DNA of 21,490 nt from DASSUW01 sp035706585 (GCA_035706585.1 DASSUW010000201.1:1-21490), one strand, 5' to 3'; shown: positions 1 through 7,801, counted from the first letter of the stretch. Program-made: numbers and translations. The notes: generated by a model from the sequence alone, not told the origin.

Positions 1-1
1 G

Positions 2-1336
2 CACCCGGCGGCGCGCGACGAGCCGGCGCCGGGCGCGAAGCGCGCGGCGCGCCGCGCCGCCGGCACGATCGGAAGCGGGCCGCCGGAGATCGTGTTCGAG
101 CCCGACCCCGAGACGCGCAACCGGATCCAGATGGCCGCGGAAAGCGACCTGGAGGCGTCGCGGTACGCGCACTGGCGCGGCACGGTGACGTTCCACGACG
201 TCGCGAACGCGTGGTTCAACATGTCCGACCCGAACCTCACGCCCGAGCTGCGGGCGGAGTTCAAGACCATGTTCCCCGGCCTGCTCGACGCGTTCGCGGA
301 GCCGCGCAAGGGGATCATCACCGCGTACTTCTGCCGGCACATCCGGGTGGCGGCCGTGCTGACCGACATCGGCCATGCCGCCGGCGCGGCCGAGGGCGTC
401 CCCGAGGCGACGCTCAAGGGCCCGCCGCCCGCCGGCATCCGTGAGCTGCTGCCGCGTGACGGCATCGAGCCGCACACCAACGGCCATGGCGACCCGACGC
501 CCCGGGGCGAGAAGCGCAAGCCCGCGCGACCGCGACGGAGCTTCCTGCGCACGTGCCTGCACCTGTTCGACCCGGCGCCGGCGTCGAGCTCCGCCATCCA
601 CATCGAGCCGACGTTCGGCGACCCCGCCGACTGGAAGGCGAAGGAGATCCTCTTCCAGTGCATGAAGCTGCACTACAAGGCGCTCGAGTTCCTCACGCCG
701 CAGCCGCGCAAGATCTGCATGCGGATGATCTTCGGCGTGATCGCCACGCTCCTGGGCACGCTTGACGCCCGCGCGCTCAACAAGCAGCTCGACAAGCCGT
801 TCGGATCGGACCCGACGGAGGTCGCCACGCTCGAGCGCGAGCTCGCGGAGGCGCAGGCGTACTACCGCGCCTCCGCCCAGCGACAGGCGCAGCTCGAGTA
901 CCTGCTCGGCATGCTGTCGGCGATCATCCCGGCGGCGGCGATCACCGCGATCGTCGCCATCACCGCCGGGCTGCTCGACAAGCCGGCGACTGTCGCCGTG
1001 CTCGGCGGGGCGATCGGCGCCGTCGTCAGCGTGATGTCGCGGATGTCGAGCGGCAGCATCGAGCTCAAGCCGGAGTCGGGCAAGAAGACGATCCGCGCGC
1101 TCGGCTTCATGCGCCCGGTGATCGGCGGCATCTTCGGCGCCGTCGTGTACGTCTTCCTCGCCGGCGGGATCGTCGAGATCGTCACGCCGCCCACCGGCAC
1201 CGGCGAGCTCGCGTTCTACGGCGGGCTCGGGTTCCTCTCGGGCTTCAGCGAGCGCTTCGCGAACGACGTGATCGCGCAGGGAGCGTCTAAGACTCCGCCA
1301 CTTCCCGATACAGCGCGTTCGCCGGCGCCCCAGTGA
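2..1336 (+). CDS. Membrane protein of unknown function with C-terminal GFSERF motif (5' end outside window)
   Basis: Not recognised as a named family. The frame is open to the left edge and nearly every codon before the first possible start (GTG at 92, a GGAG only 3 bases upstream) ends in G or C, so the true start probably lies outside the window. Counting from GTG 92 (414 residues): a soluble N-terminal half; a basic Pro/Arg-rich linker at about 133-150; a short predicted coiled coil at 242-268; then hydrophobic segments at about 270-293, 297-315 and 341-363, and a Gly-rich one at 373-385 ending in GFLSGFSERF. I recall similar GFSERF endings in other bacterial membrane proteins of unknown role, from memory only. 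The 3' end overlaps the convergent rsmI gene by 50 bases. Membrane location is fairly sure; function is not. Confidence 0.75.
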   Translation, partial: HPAARDEPAPGAKRAARRAAGTIGSGPPEIVFEPDPETRNRIQMAAESDLEASRYAHWRGTVTFHDVANAWFNMSDPNLTPELRAEFKTMFPGLLDAFAEPRKGIITAYFCRHIRVAAVLTDIGHAAGAAEGVPEATLKGPPPAGIRELLPRDGIEPHTNGHGDPTPRGEKRKPARPRRSFLRTCLHLFDPAPASSSAIHIEPTFGDPADWKAKEILFQCMKLHYKALEFLTPQPRKICMRMIFGVIATLLGTLDARALNKQLDKPFGSDPTEVATLERELAEAQAYYRASAQRQAQLEYLLGMLSAIIPAAAITAIVAITAGLLDKPATVAVLGGAIGAVVSVMSRMSSGSIELKPESGKKTIRALGFMRPVIGGIFGAVVYVFLAGGIVEIVTPPTGTGELAFYGGLGFLSGFSERFANDVIAQGASKTPPLPDTARSPAPQ

Positions 1337-2096
1337 GGTCGGCGACGACGCGGGCGGCCACGCGCGCGCGGGCGCCCGCGTCGACAAGACGGCGCACCGC
1401 GTCGACCGCGGCGGGATCGACACCGGACACCGGCGGCGCGCCGCCGATCACCAGGACGACCTCGCCCCGCGGCGGCGCCGAGAGGTAGCGAGCGGCGAGC
1501 TCGGAGGCGGTGCCGCGCACGACCTCCTCGTGGACCTTCGTGAGCTCGCGGCAGACGGCGACGGGCCGGGAACCGTCGAGCTCGGCGAGCGTGGAGAGCG
1601 ACGAGCCGACGCGCTTGGGCGATTCGAACGCGACGACCGTCTCCGGGGACGCGAGGACCTCCAGCAGGGCGGCGCGCTTGCGCGGGAGGAACCCGACGAA
1701 CCGCCACGCGTCCGCCGGCAGGGCCGAGGCCACCAACGCCGCCAGCGCGGCCGACGGACCCGGCAGGACCTCGACCTCCAGCCCGGCCGCCACGCACCCC
1801 TGCACGAGCACGTAGCCGGGATCGGACACCAGCGGCATCCCCGCGTCGCTGACGAGGGCGACCACCGCCCCGTCCTGCATGCGCGACACCAGCTCGGCCG
1901 TCCGCTCGCGCTCGTTGTGCTCGTGGTAGGAGATCAACGTCGCCTGCACGCCGTAGCGCTCGAGCAGCACGCGCGTCCGCCGCGTGTCCTCGCACGCCAC
2001 CACGTCGGCGTCGCGCAGCGCGGACAGCACGCGCAGCGTGACGTCCTCGAGGTTCCCGATCGGCGTCGGGCAGACGACCAGTCGCCCGCCGGTCAC
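1287..2096 (-). CDS. rsmI: 16S rRNA 2'-O-ribose C1402 methyltransferase RsmI
   Basis: RsmI uses S-adenosylmethionine to 2'-O-methylate C1402 in the decoding centre of 16S rRNA, a modification that tunes start-codon choice and fidelity. The 269 residues carry the family motifs in order: CPTPIGNLEDVTLR (9-22), ACEDTRRT (34-41), SDAGMPLVSDPG (83-94), LPGPSA (111-116), CRELTKVHEE (182-191) and the closing strand RGEVVLVI (210-217). Length is normal for the family. The start is GTG at 2096, whose last two bases form the TGA stop of the upstream ROK kinase (GTGA overlap), so translation is probably coupled. Much longer upstream openings of this frame run antiparallel through the kinase gene and were discarded. 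The 3' end overlaps the convergent membrane-protein gene by 50 bases. Confidence 0.96.
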   Translation of the reverse strand: MTGGRLVVCPTPIGNLEDVTLRVLSALRDADVVACEDTRRTRVLLERYGVQATLISYHEHNERERTAELVSRMQDGAVVALVSDAGMPLVSDPGYVLVQGCVAAGLEVEVLPGPSAALAALVASALPADAWRFVGFLPRKRAALLEVLASPETVVAFESPKRVGSSLSTLAELDGSRPVAVCRELTKVHEEVVRGTASELAARYLSAPPRGEVVLVIGGAPPVSGVDPAAVDAVRRLVDAGARARVAARVVADLTGAPANALYREVAES

Positions 2097-3097
2097 GCGA
2101 GCGTCTCCGTGTACCCGGCGTTCAACAGGCCCGTGCCGTCGCGGCCCATCATCGCCGCCCCGAGCAGGCCCGCCTCCGGCCCGAAACGGGCGACCTCGAT
2201 GCGGACCGCGTCGCGCCCCGGCAGCAGCGCACGCGCGGCGACCATCTCGCGCGCGGGATCGAGCAGCAGGTCGCCCGCCTCGCTCACGCCGCCGCCGATC
2301 ACCACCACCTGCGGGTTGAAGATGTTCACGAGCGACACAAGCCCGACCCCGAGCCGCCGGCCGATCTCGCCGATCGCCTCGCGCGCCACCGGATCGCCCT
2401 GCCGTGCGAGCTCGGTGATCAGCGGCCCGGTCAGCTCGCGCCCTTCCTCCAGCGCCAGTCCGAGCGCCGTGTCCGGCCGCCGGGCGACCGCCAAGGACGC
2501 CCATCGCACCAGCGTCGTGCCCGAGCACACCGTCTCCAGGCAGCCGTAGTTGGGGCAGTTCGGCGACTGACAGGGCGGGCCGTCCAGCTCCACGACCATG
2601 TGCCCCATCTCGGCCCCGCCGCCGACCGACCCCCGGTACACCTGGCCGCCGAGCAGCAGGCCGCCGCCGATGCCGGTCCCCAAGGTCAGCAGGACCACGT
2701 CGGAGCATCCCGCGGCCGCGCCGCACCGCGCCTCCGCGAGCACCGCGCAGTTGGCGTCGTTGTCGACCGCCACCGGCAGCCCGAGCGCCTCCGACATCAC
2801 CTCGTGGAACGCGATGTCCGCGAGCGGCGCGTTGGCCGCCTGCACCGCCATGCCGGTCCGCGAGTCGAACGTGCAGGGAATGCCGAATCCCACCGCCTCG
2901 ATCCCGTCGCCAACGGCGGTCCGGATCTCCTGGACCGCGTCGGCGATCATCTGCACGAGTCCGTTCTGGTCCAGTCCGTAGATCAGACGGTTGGTACGGT
3001 GATGGATCGCGAGGTCGGCGTCGACCGCGCCGGCCAGGAGCTTGGTGCCGCCGAGGTCGACGCCTATGACGCCTCGCTCGACCACGCCGGCCACCAT
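2093..3097 (-). CDS. ROK-family sugar kinase, probably glucokinase
   Basis: Cytoplasmic ATP-dependent hexokinase of the ROK family; glucose is the most likely substrate but this is inferred from family only. Of 334 residues: phosphate-binding DLGGTK (14-19), catalytic VDNDAN with Asp at 111-116, second phosphate motif LGTGIGGG (139-146), and GAEMGH with the zinc-ligand His166. The cysteine cluster is C176, C181, C186 followed by LE, a C-x4-C-x4-C spacing where classical ROK kinases have C-x-C-x4-C. The adenosine motif VVIGGGVSEAG is near the C-terminus, with no N-terminal HTH, so this is an enzyme rather than a ROK repressor. Start ATG 3097 is preceded 3 bases upstream by a strong GGAGGGGGAG ribosome site. 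The stop overlaps the rsmI start by 4 bases. The divergent LCP gene begins only 14 bases away. Confidence 0.92.
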   Translation of the reverse strand: MVAGVVERGVIGVDLGGTKLLAGAVDADLAIHHRTNRLIYGLDQNGLVQMIADAVQEIRTAVGDGIEAVGFGIPCTFDSRTGMAVQAANAPLADIAFHEVMSEALGLPVAVDNDANCAVLAEARCGAAAGCSDVVLLTLGTGIGGGLLLGGQVYRGSVGGGAEMGHMVVELDGPPCQSPNCPNYGCLETVCSGTTLVRWASLAVARRPDTALGLALEEGRELTGPLITELARQGDPVAREAIGEIGRRLGVGLVSLVNIFNPQVVVIGGGVSEAGDLLLDPAREMVAARALLPGRDAVRIEVARFGPEAGLLGAAMMGRDGTGLLNAGYTETLA

Positions 3098-3111
3098 ACC
3101 GCTCCCCCTCC
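3098..3111. promoter_or_regulatory. 14-base divergent gap carrying the ROK kinase ribosome binding site
   Basis: Read on the minus strand this gap is almost entirely the GGAGGGGGAG Shine-Dalgarno of the ROK kinase. The LCP gene on the other strand has no purine-rich ribosome site here and no room for a promoter between the two starts. Both promoters must therefore lie inside the neighbouring coding sequence, or the LCP start is further downstream. A weak sigma70-like pair on the plus strand, TTGGTG (3042-3047) and TATGAC (3065-3070) with 17 bases between, lies inside the kinase gene and is only a possibility. Confidence 0.5.
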
Positions 3112-4236
3112 ATGGCCGACCACGAAGACGAGCCGCAATACACCCTCTACCGATCGCGTCCGCGCCTCCCGTGGCGGCGGGAGACCGACGGCCTCGACGG
3201 GTTGCGCGAGCCGGGAGAGCGGCGCGACGACGAGCCGCCCAAACGGCGCACCTGGCCGTGGCGGAGGCGCCGCGGGCCGGCCCGCCCGCGCCGCAGGATC
3301 ACGGTCGGCCGCGTGCTGCGCTACTTCGCGCTGGCCGTCGGCGCGTGGCTGCTGATCTCGCTCGTCCTGTTCCTCGTCAGCGCGCAGATCCAGTCGGCCA
3401 AGATCTCCGACGCCGCCGAGACCCAGCTGAGCGGCGGCGGCTATCCGCTCACGTCGCCCAACACGGTCCTCGTGCTCGGCTCCGACGCGCGGACCAAGGG
3501 CAACGCCGAACCGGGCGCCCAGACGATCGGCGACCCCAGCCGCTCTGACTCGATCATGCTGCTGCGCATCGGCGGCGGCGCGAACGCGCAGCTGTCGGTC
3601 CTGCGCGACACGATCGTCGACATCCCCGGCCACGGCCGCAACAAGATCAACGCCGCGTACGCGTTCGGCGGCCCGTCGCTGGCGATCGAGACCGTCGAGC
3701 TGTACCTCGGCATCGACATCAACCACCTGATCGAGGTCAACTTCGAGAACTTCCCGGAGCTGATCGACTCGCTCGGCGGCATCACCTACACCGGCAACTG
3801 CGTGATCTCGAAGATCAACGGCGGCAGCCGCAACGGCGGCACGACGCTGCGGCTGAAGGCCGGCACGCACGAGCTCAACGGCGACCAGGCGCTCGCGCTC
3901 GCCCGCACGCGCAAGAACGACTGCCGCCCGCAGGAGGACGACCGCGCGCGCGTGCGGCGCCAGCAGAAGATCCTTGCCGCGATCAAGGGCAAGGTCACGT
4001 CGTTCGAGACGTTCTTCCGCCTGCCGTGGGTCTCGTGGGCGGCGCCGAAGGCGATCCGCTCGGACATGTCCGGGCCCACGCTGCTCGGCCTGATCGGCGC
4101 CGAGCTGATCGGCGGCAACGGGAAGAAGCTCGTGCTCAAGCCGTCGAGCGGCGAGATCCTGCCCGACGGCGGTCAGGGCCTCGTCGTCGACGACGCGGTC
4201 AAGCAGCAGACGGTCGACGAGTTCCTGAAGGGGTAG
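3112..4236 (+). CDS. LytR-CpsA-Psr (LCP) family cell-wall glycopolymer ligase
   Basis: LCP enzymes transfer polyprenyl-linked glycopolymers (teichoic acid, arabinogalactan or capsule, depending on lineage) onto peptidoglycan on the outer face of the membrane. The 374 residues show an Arg/Pro-rich cytoplasmic tail (1-66), one membrane anchor at about 70-91, then the LCP domain: LGSDAR (122-127), RSDSIMLLRI (144-153), SVLRDTIVDIPG (162-173), KINAAYAFGG (178-187), IDSLGGI (218-224) and LNGDQALALARTR (255-267) followed by RVRRQQKIL. The conserved Arg and Asp residues that bind the pyrophosphate are present. C230 and C271 could form a disulfide. The start has no visible Shine-Dalgarno. The acceptor polymer cannot be told from sequence. 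Confidence 0.92.
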   Translation: MADHEDEPQYTLYRSRPRLPWRRETDGLDGLREPGERRDDEPPKRRTWPWRRRRGPARPRRRITVGRVLRYFALAVGAWLLISLVLFLVSAQIQSAKISDAAETQLSGGGYPLTSPNTVLVLGSDARTKGNAEPGAQTIGDPSRSDSIMLLRIGGGANAQLSVLRDTIVDIPGHGRNKINAAYAFGGPSLAIETVELYLGIDINHLIEVNFENFPELIDSLGGITYTGNCVISKINGGSRNGGTTLRLKAGTHELNGDQALALARTRKNDCRPQEDDRARVRRQQKILAAIKGKVTSFETFFRLPWVSWAAPKAIRSDMSGPTLLGLIGAELIGGNGKKLVLKPSSGEILPDGGQGLVVDDAVKQQTVDEFLKG

Positions 4237-4263
4237 ATCCCGGACGCGGGCGCGTCCGGGATC
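4236..4263. terminator. Perfect inverted repeat between convergent genes, probable bidirectional terminator
   Basis: GATCCCGGACGCG (4236-4248) and CGCGTCCGGGATC (4251-4263) are perfect 13-base complements separated by two bases; realistically a 12-bp stem with a 4-base loop. The left arm starts on the last base of the LCP stop codon, and the convergent CHRD gene ends at 4273. There is no T-run on either side, so it is not a textbook intrinsic terminator, but position and symmetry fit termination or 3'-end protection of both transcripts. Confidence 0.65.
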
Positions 4264-4272
4264 TCCCGGGCT

Positions 4273-4812
4273 TCAGCGACCGCCGCGGCGGTCGTCGATC
4301 TGCGCGCGGATCTCGCCGCCCGGCCACTTCGTGCTGTGGACGTTGACGTACGTCACGCCGGCGTCGATGGCGTCGAGGAACTCCTGGTAGGCGCCTGCCT
4401 CGATGCCCTGGACCCCCGGTCCGATGACGTCGCCCGGCCGGATCGTGCCGGTGATCGTCGCGGGCGCCGCCGGGCACGCCTGGGTGCCCGCCGGGCCGTT
4501 GCCGAGGTTCGTGCACAGGAACACGCTGATGCCACCGGCAGCGCCCTTCTCGTGCCCGAAGTGGATGTGCGCCTGCTGGACGTCGCCCTCGAGATCGCGG
4601 TACGACAGGCGGTAGTCGATCCGGTCGTGGAACCGGCTGATCTGAGCGTCGAACTTGCCGCTGCCCGTCGTCGAGATCGGCAGCGGCGTCTCCTCGTAGC
4701 CGCTGAGGCGCTCGTCGATCTTCTTGCCGCCACCGGTCGCGACCGCGGCCGCGACGATGCCCAGCACAGCGACGACGACCACCAGAGCGGTCAGCTGCAG
4801 TCTCCTCCTCAC
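4273..4812 (-). CDS. Secreted CHRD-domain protein
   Basis: The 179 residues begin with a signal peptide or anchor (basic MRRRLQ, hydrophobic 8-26, possible cut after AVA). They continue as a CHRD domain, a beta-rich fold first seen in chordin and widespread in secreted bacterial proteins of unknown role. Visible landmarks are LSGYEETPLP (36-45), AHIHFG (81-86), and YVNVHST (155-161) with PGGEIRAQI (164-172). C100 and C113 may form a disulfide. The start GTG 4812 follows a strong AGGGGAGGAGG ribosome site. That site lies in a hairpin (4821-4852), so translation may be gated by RNA structure. No partner gene is evident; the upstream dehydrogenase operon is 64 bases away on the same strand and may read through. 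Confidence 0.88.
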   Translation of the reverse strand: MRRRLQLTALVVVVAVLGIVAAAVATGGGKKIDERLSGYEETPLPISTTGSGKFDAQISRFHDRIDYRLSYRDLEGDVQQAHIHFGHEKGAAGGISVFLCTNLGNGPAGTQACPAAPATITGTIRPGDVIGPGVQGIEAGAYQEFLDAIDAGVTYVNVHSTKWPGGEIRAQIDDRRGGR

Positions 4813-4820
4813 CCGTCAAC

Positions 4821-4852
4821 CTCCTCCCCTCGGAGTGCACCGAACGGAGGAG
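4821..4852 (-). promoter_or_regulatory. Hairpin masking the ribosome binding site of the CHRD gene
   Basis: On the minus strand CTCCTCC (4852-4846) can pair with GGAGGAG (4827-4821), the latter being part of the Shine-Dalgarno for the GTG at 4812. Inside it a second stem TCGG/CCGA (4830-4833 with 4840-4843) closes a six-base loop, with a symmetric 2x2 internal loop between the stems. The structure would hide the ribosome site until opened. The pairing is seen directly; a regulatory role is inference. Confidence 0.5.
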
Positions 4853-4876
4853 ATACGTCGGCGCGGAAGGTGAGGT

Positions 4877-5779
4877 TCAGAGCCCGGTCAGCGCGGCCAC
4901 CCGCTCACGGTGCGCCGTGCCGTCGCCGTACGCGTGGGCGTTCGCCTCCCCGCGCTTGAGGAAGAAGTGCAGGTCGTGCTCCCACGTGAAGCCGATGCCG
5001 CCGTGCACCTGCAGCGCCGCGCGCGGGACCCGCCGGCCGGCGTCGCCGGCGTAGGCCTTGGCGCATGCGACCGCGAGCGGGGCGGTCTCCGGCTCGTTGT
5101 CGAGCGCCCACGCCGCCCAGTACACGGCCGAGCGCGCCCCCTCGACCTCGAGCAGCATCTGCGCGCACGCGTGCGAGACCGCCTGGTAGGTACCGATCGG
5201 CCGCTCGAACTGCTTGCGGTCCTTCGCGTACTCGACCGCCATCTCCATCGCGCGCGTCGCGACGCCGACGGACTCGGCGGCGCTCATCACCGCCACCTGG
5301 CCGCGGCCCTTGTCCACGTCGGCGCCGAGCGGCTCGCGCGCGCCGCCGGTCACCCGGTAAAGCCGGCGCGTCGGATCGAGCGCGCGGACCGGTTCGACCG
5401 ACGCGCCGGTGACCGCGTTGCCGTCCCAGTCGACGAGCACATCGGCGGTCCCCGCGTCGGCGGCGAGCTCGTCGACCACCAGCGCGCCGCGCCCGCCCGC
5501 GATGTCGGCGCCGAGCAGGCCGGCCGCCCACGTGGACTGCAGCGGCGTCGGCGCGAGCGCGTAGCCGAGCTCCTCGGCGACGACGATCAGCTCGACGGTT
5601 CCGAGCTCGGCGATCTCGGGCCACCCGAGCTCGACGATCTCGTTCCACTGCTGATCGGTCCAGCCGCGCTCGTCCTCGAGCGCGAGCCGGCGGACCTCGC
5701 TGAGCGGATAGCGGGCGGCGAGGAACTCGCGTGCGGTCGACTTGATCGTGCGCTGGTCGTCGGAGAGATCGAAGTTCAT
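4877..5779 (-). CDS. Acyl-CoA dehydrogenase, short non-catalytic-type subunit
   Basis: Flavin-dependent acyl-CoA dehydrogenase fold, 300 residues against about 380 for a complete enzyme; most of the central beta domain is missing (only about 93-155 remains). Recognisable parts are the N-terminal helical region DLSDDQRTIKSTAREFL (4-20), the fingerprint DRKQFERPIGTYQAVSH (187-203) and QVHGGIGFTWEHDLHFFLKR (257-276), which in this family contacts FAD across the subunit interface. Where many family members have a YEGT catalytic Glu motif, this protein reads YGDGT. It is coupled to the upstream full-length subunit through an ATGA overlap (start ATG 5779). Together they look like the alpha2-beta2 dehydrogenases of actinobacterial sterol side-chain breakdown (FadE26/27 and FadE28/29 type). 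The actual acyl substrate is unknown. Confidence 0.88.
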   Translation of the reverse strand: MNFDLSDDQRTIKSTAREFLAARYPLSEVRRLALEDERGWTDQQWNEIVELGWPEIAELGTVELIVVAEELGYALAPTPLQSTWAAGLLGADIAGGRGALVVDELAADAGTADVLVDWDGNAVTGASVEPVRALDPTRRLYRVTGGAREPLGADVDKGRGQVAVMSAAESVGVATRAMEMAVEYAKDRKQFERPIGTYQAVSHACAQMLLEVEGARSAVYWAAWALDNEPETAPLAVACAKAYAGDAGRRVPRAALQVHGGIGFTWEHDLHFFLKRGEANAHAYGDGTAHRERVAALTGL

Positions 5780-6909
5780 GCGCGCGGAAGCCCCAGCACC
5801 CGTTCGGCGACGATGTTCTTGAGGATCTCGGTCGTCCCACCCTCGATCGAGTTCGCCCGCGAGCGCAGGAACCGGTACGGCCACGGCCCTTCGGCGACCT
5901 GCGCGCTCGCGCCCGCGACATCCATCGCCAGCTCGCTGATCGCCTGGTTGACCTCGGCCCAGTGCCACTTGCCGAGCGAGCCCTCCGGGCCGGGCGCGCC
6001 GCGCTTCATCGTCGCGGTCAGCCCGCGGTAGGCGTTCAGGCGCAGGACCTGCGACTCGACGTACAGCTGCGCGAAGCGCTGGCGGATGACCGGGTCGCCG
6101 GCGAGGCCGGCCGCGCGGATCAGCTCCTGCAGCTCGCGCAGGACGATGTGCACCTGCACCTGCAGCGCGAACGCCAGGCCGGCGCGCTCGTGCATGAGCG
6201 TCGTGATCGCGACCGGCCAGCCCTGGCCCTCGCCGCCGACGATGTTCTCGTCGGGAATCCGGGCCTCCTCGATGAACAGCTCGTTGAACTCGGCCTCGCC
6301 GGTGATCTGCACGAGAGGCCGCACCTCGACGCCGTCCTGCTCCATGTCCATCAGGAAGTACGTGAGCCCGCGGTGCTTGGGCGCGTCCGGGTCGGTGCGC
6401 GCGACGAGCATGCACCACTTGGCCTCGTGCGCGTACGTCGTCCAGACCTTCTGGCCGGTGACGATCCACTCGCTCCCGTTGCGGCGCGCGCGTGTCTTCA
6501 GCGACGCGAGGTCGGACCCAGAGCCCGGCTCGGAGAAGCCCTGGCACCAGATCTCGTCGGCCGACAGGATCGGCGGCAGGAAGCGCTGCTTCTGCTCCTC
6601 GGTGCCGTGCATGATCACGGTCGGCCCGCCCATCGCGAGCCCGAGGACGTTGGCCATCGGCGGCGTCCCGGCGCGCGCGACCTCCTCGAAGAAGATCGCC
6701 TGCTCGACGAGCGTCGCGCCGGCGCCGCCGTACTCGGTCGGCCAGCTCAGGCCTGCCCAGCCGCGCTCGTTGAGCGCCTTCTGCCAGGCCCGACGGAACT
6801 CGAAGGCGGCTTTGTCGTCGTCGGGCTCGGGTCCGGGGTTGTTGGCTTCCAGCCAGCCCCGGACGTCGTCACGAAACTCCCGCTCGGCAGGCGACAGCGT
6901 CAGGTCCAT
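5776..6909 (-). CDS. Acyl-CoA dehydrogenase, catalytic-type subunit
   Basis: FAD enzyme that introduces the alpha-beta double bond into acyl-CoA thioesters. The 377 residues are full length: helical N-domain (1-120), beta domain with QGFSEPGSGSDLAS (123-136) and VTGQKVWTTYA (150-160), then the C-terminal helical domain. A Glu at 241 in LMHERAG sits where isovaleryl-CoA dehydrogenase and, as I recall, FadE26 carry their catalytic base; the C-terminal SIEGGTTEI also keeps a Glu. The start ATG 6909 lies 41 bases inside the 3' end of the upstream EamA gene, in another frame, with no clear ribosome site; a TAGCGT hexamer lies 9 bases before the ATG. The stop forms an ATGA overlap with the short subunit, supporting a heteromeric enzyme. 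Confidence 0.92.
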   Translation of the reverse strand: MDLTLSPAEREFRDDVRGWLEANNPGPEPDDDKAAFEFRRAWQKALNERGWAGLSWPTEYGGAGATLVEQAIFFEEVARAGTPPMANVLGLAMGGPTVIMHGTEEQKQRFLPPILSADEIWCQGFSEPGSGSDLASLKTRARRNGSEWIVTGQKVWTTYAHEAKWCMLVARTDPDAPKHRGLTYFLMDMEQDGVEVRPLVQITGEAEFNELFIEEARIPDENIVGGEGQGWPVAITTLMHERAGLAFALQVQVHIVLRELQELIRAAGLAGDPVIRQRFAQLYVESQVLRLNAYRGLTATMKRGAPGPEGSLGKWHWAEVNQAISELAMDVAGASAQVAEGPWPYRFLRSRANSIEGGTTEILKNIVAERVLGLPRA

Positions 6910-7801
6910 GGACCGCGGACGCTACAGGCTCGGGCGCGCGGGAGCGCCGGGACGCGAGCGCGACCCCGCCGAGAATGAGCACGAGGCCGCCGACCGCGGC
7001 GATCGTGATCGGCTCGTCGCGGAAGACCGCGCCGTAGAACAGGGCCACGCCGGGAGCGAGGTAGCTGACCAGCGAGGCGCGGCCGGCGCCGACCTCGGCG
7101 ATCAGCTTGTAGAAGATCACGAACGCCAGCGCGGTTCCGATCGCGCCGAGCGCGAGCAGCGCGCTCACCGCGCCGAGGCCGGGAGTCTCGGACGGCGCGG
7201 TGGCCACCGCGATCGGCAGCGTCACCAGCGACGCGATCGACAGCGAGACGAACGACGTCTGCATCGAGGTCAGGCGCCCGTAGCGGCCCTTGACCACGAA
7301 GCCGCCGAGCGCGTAGAAGGCGGCCGCGCCGATCATCGCCATCCCGCCGAGGAACTGCCCGAGCGTGCTGATCGACTCGACGCCGACCACGACCGCGACG
7401 CCCGCCAGGCCGATGACCAGGCCGAGCGCCTGGCGGCGGTCGATCCGCTCGGACGGATCGATGAACGGCGCGAACAGCGCCACGAACAGCGCGGCCGGCG
7501 AGATCAGCACCGCTGTCAGCCCGGACGGCACCTCGTGCTCGCCGAACGTGATCAGCAGGAACGGCGCGACCACCGAGACGGTGCCGAGCACGAGCGCCCA
7601 GCCGGGGCGCCGGCGCATGTCGGCGAACGCGCCGCGGGCCGCGCCACGGAGGGCGATCAGCAGCACGAGCGACGCGAGCGTCGTGCGGCCCCAGACGATC
7701 ATCGGCGCGCTGAAGCCCTCGAGCGCGAACTTGATCAGCAGGTAGGAGCCGCCCCAGATCGCGGCGAGCGCGGACAGCAGCGTGATCTGGCGGGGCGTCA
7801 T
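6869..7801 (-). CDS. EamA/DMT-family membrane transporter
   Basis: Integral membrane protein of the drug/metabolite transporter superfamily, built from two EamA repeats of about five helices each. The 310 residues begin with LLSALAAIWGGSYLLIKFAL, typical of the first helix, and the second repeat starts near FLGGMAMIGAAAFYALGG. It keeps the family-typical ending VGGLVLILGGVAL before a hydrophilic tail. DMT exporters move metabolites or drugs out of the cell; the substrate here cannot be predicted. The 3' end overlaps the dehydrogenase subunit gene by 41 bases, so the three genes probably form one operon. There is no Shine-Dalgarno before ATG 7801; CACACT lies 8 bases upstream and could be a weak -10 for a leaderless or near-leaderless mRNA. 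Confidence 0.9.
   Translation of the reverse strand: MTPRQITLLSALAAIWGGSYLLIKFALEGFSAPMIVWGRTTLASLVLLIALRGAARGAFADMRRRPGWALVLGTVSVVAPFLLITFGEHEVPSGLTAVLISPAALFVALFAPFIDPSERIDRRQALGLVIGLAGVAVVVGVESISTLGQFLGGMAMIGAAAFYALGGFVVKGRYGRLTSMQTSFVSLSIASLVTLPIAVATAPSETPGLGAVSALLALGAIGTALAFVIFYKLIAEVGAGRASLVSYLAPGVALFYGAVFRDEPITIAAVGGLVLILGGVALASRRSRAPEPVASAVHGPDAVACRAGVS

Noticed and set aside
3042..3070. Sigma70-like promoter for the LCP gene inside the ROK gene
   Set aside because: TTGGTG and TATGAC each match consensus only in part and lie in coding DNA; not strong enough to list as a feature.
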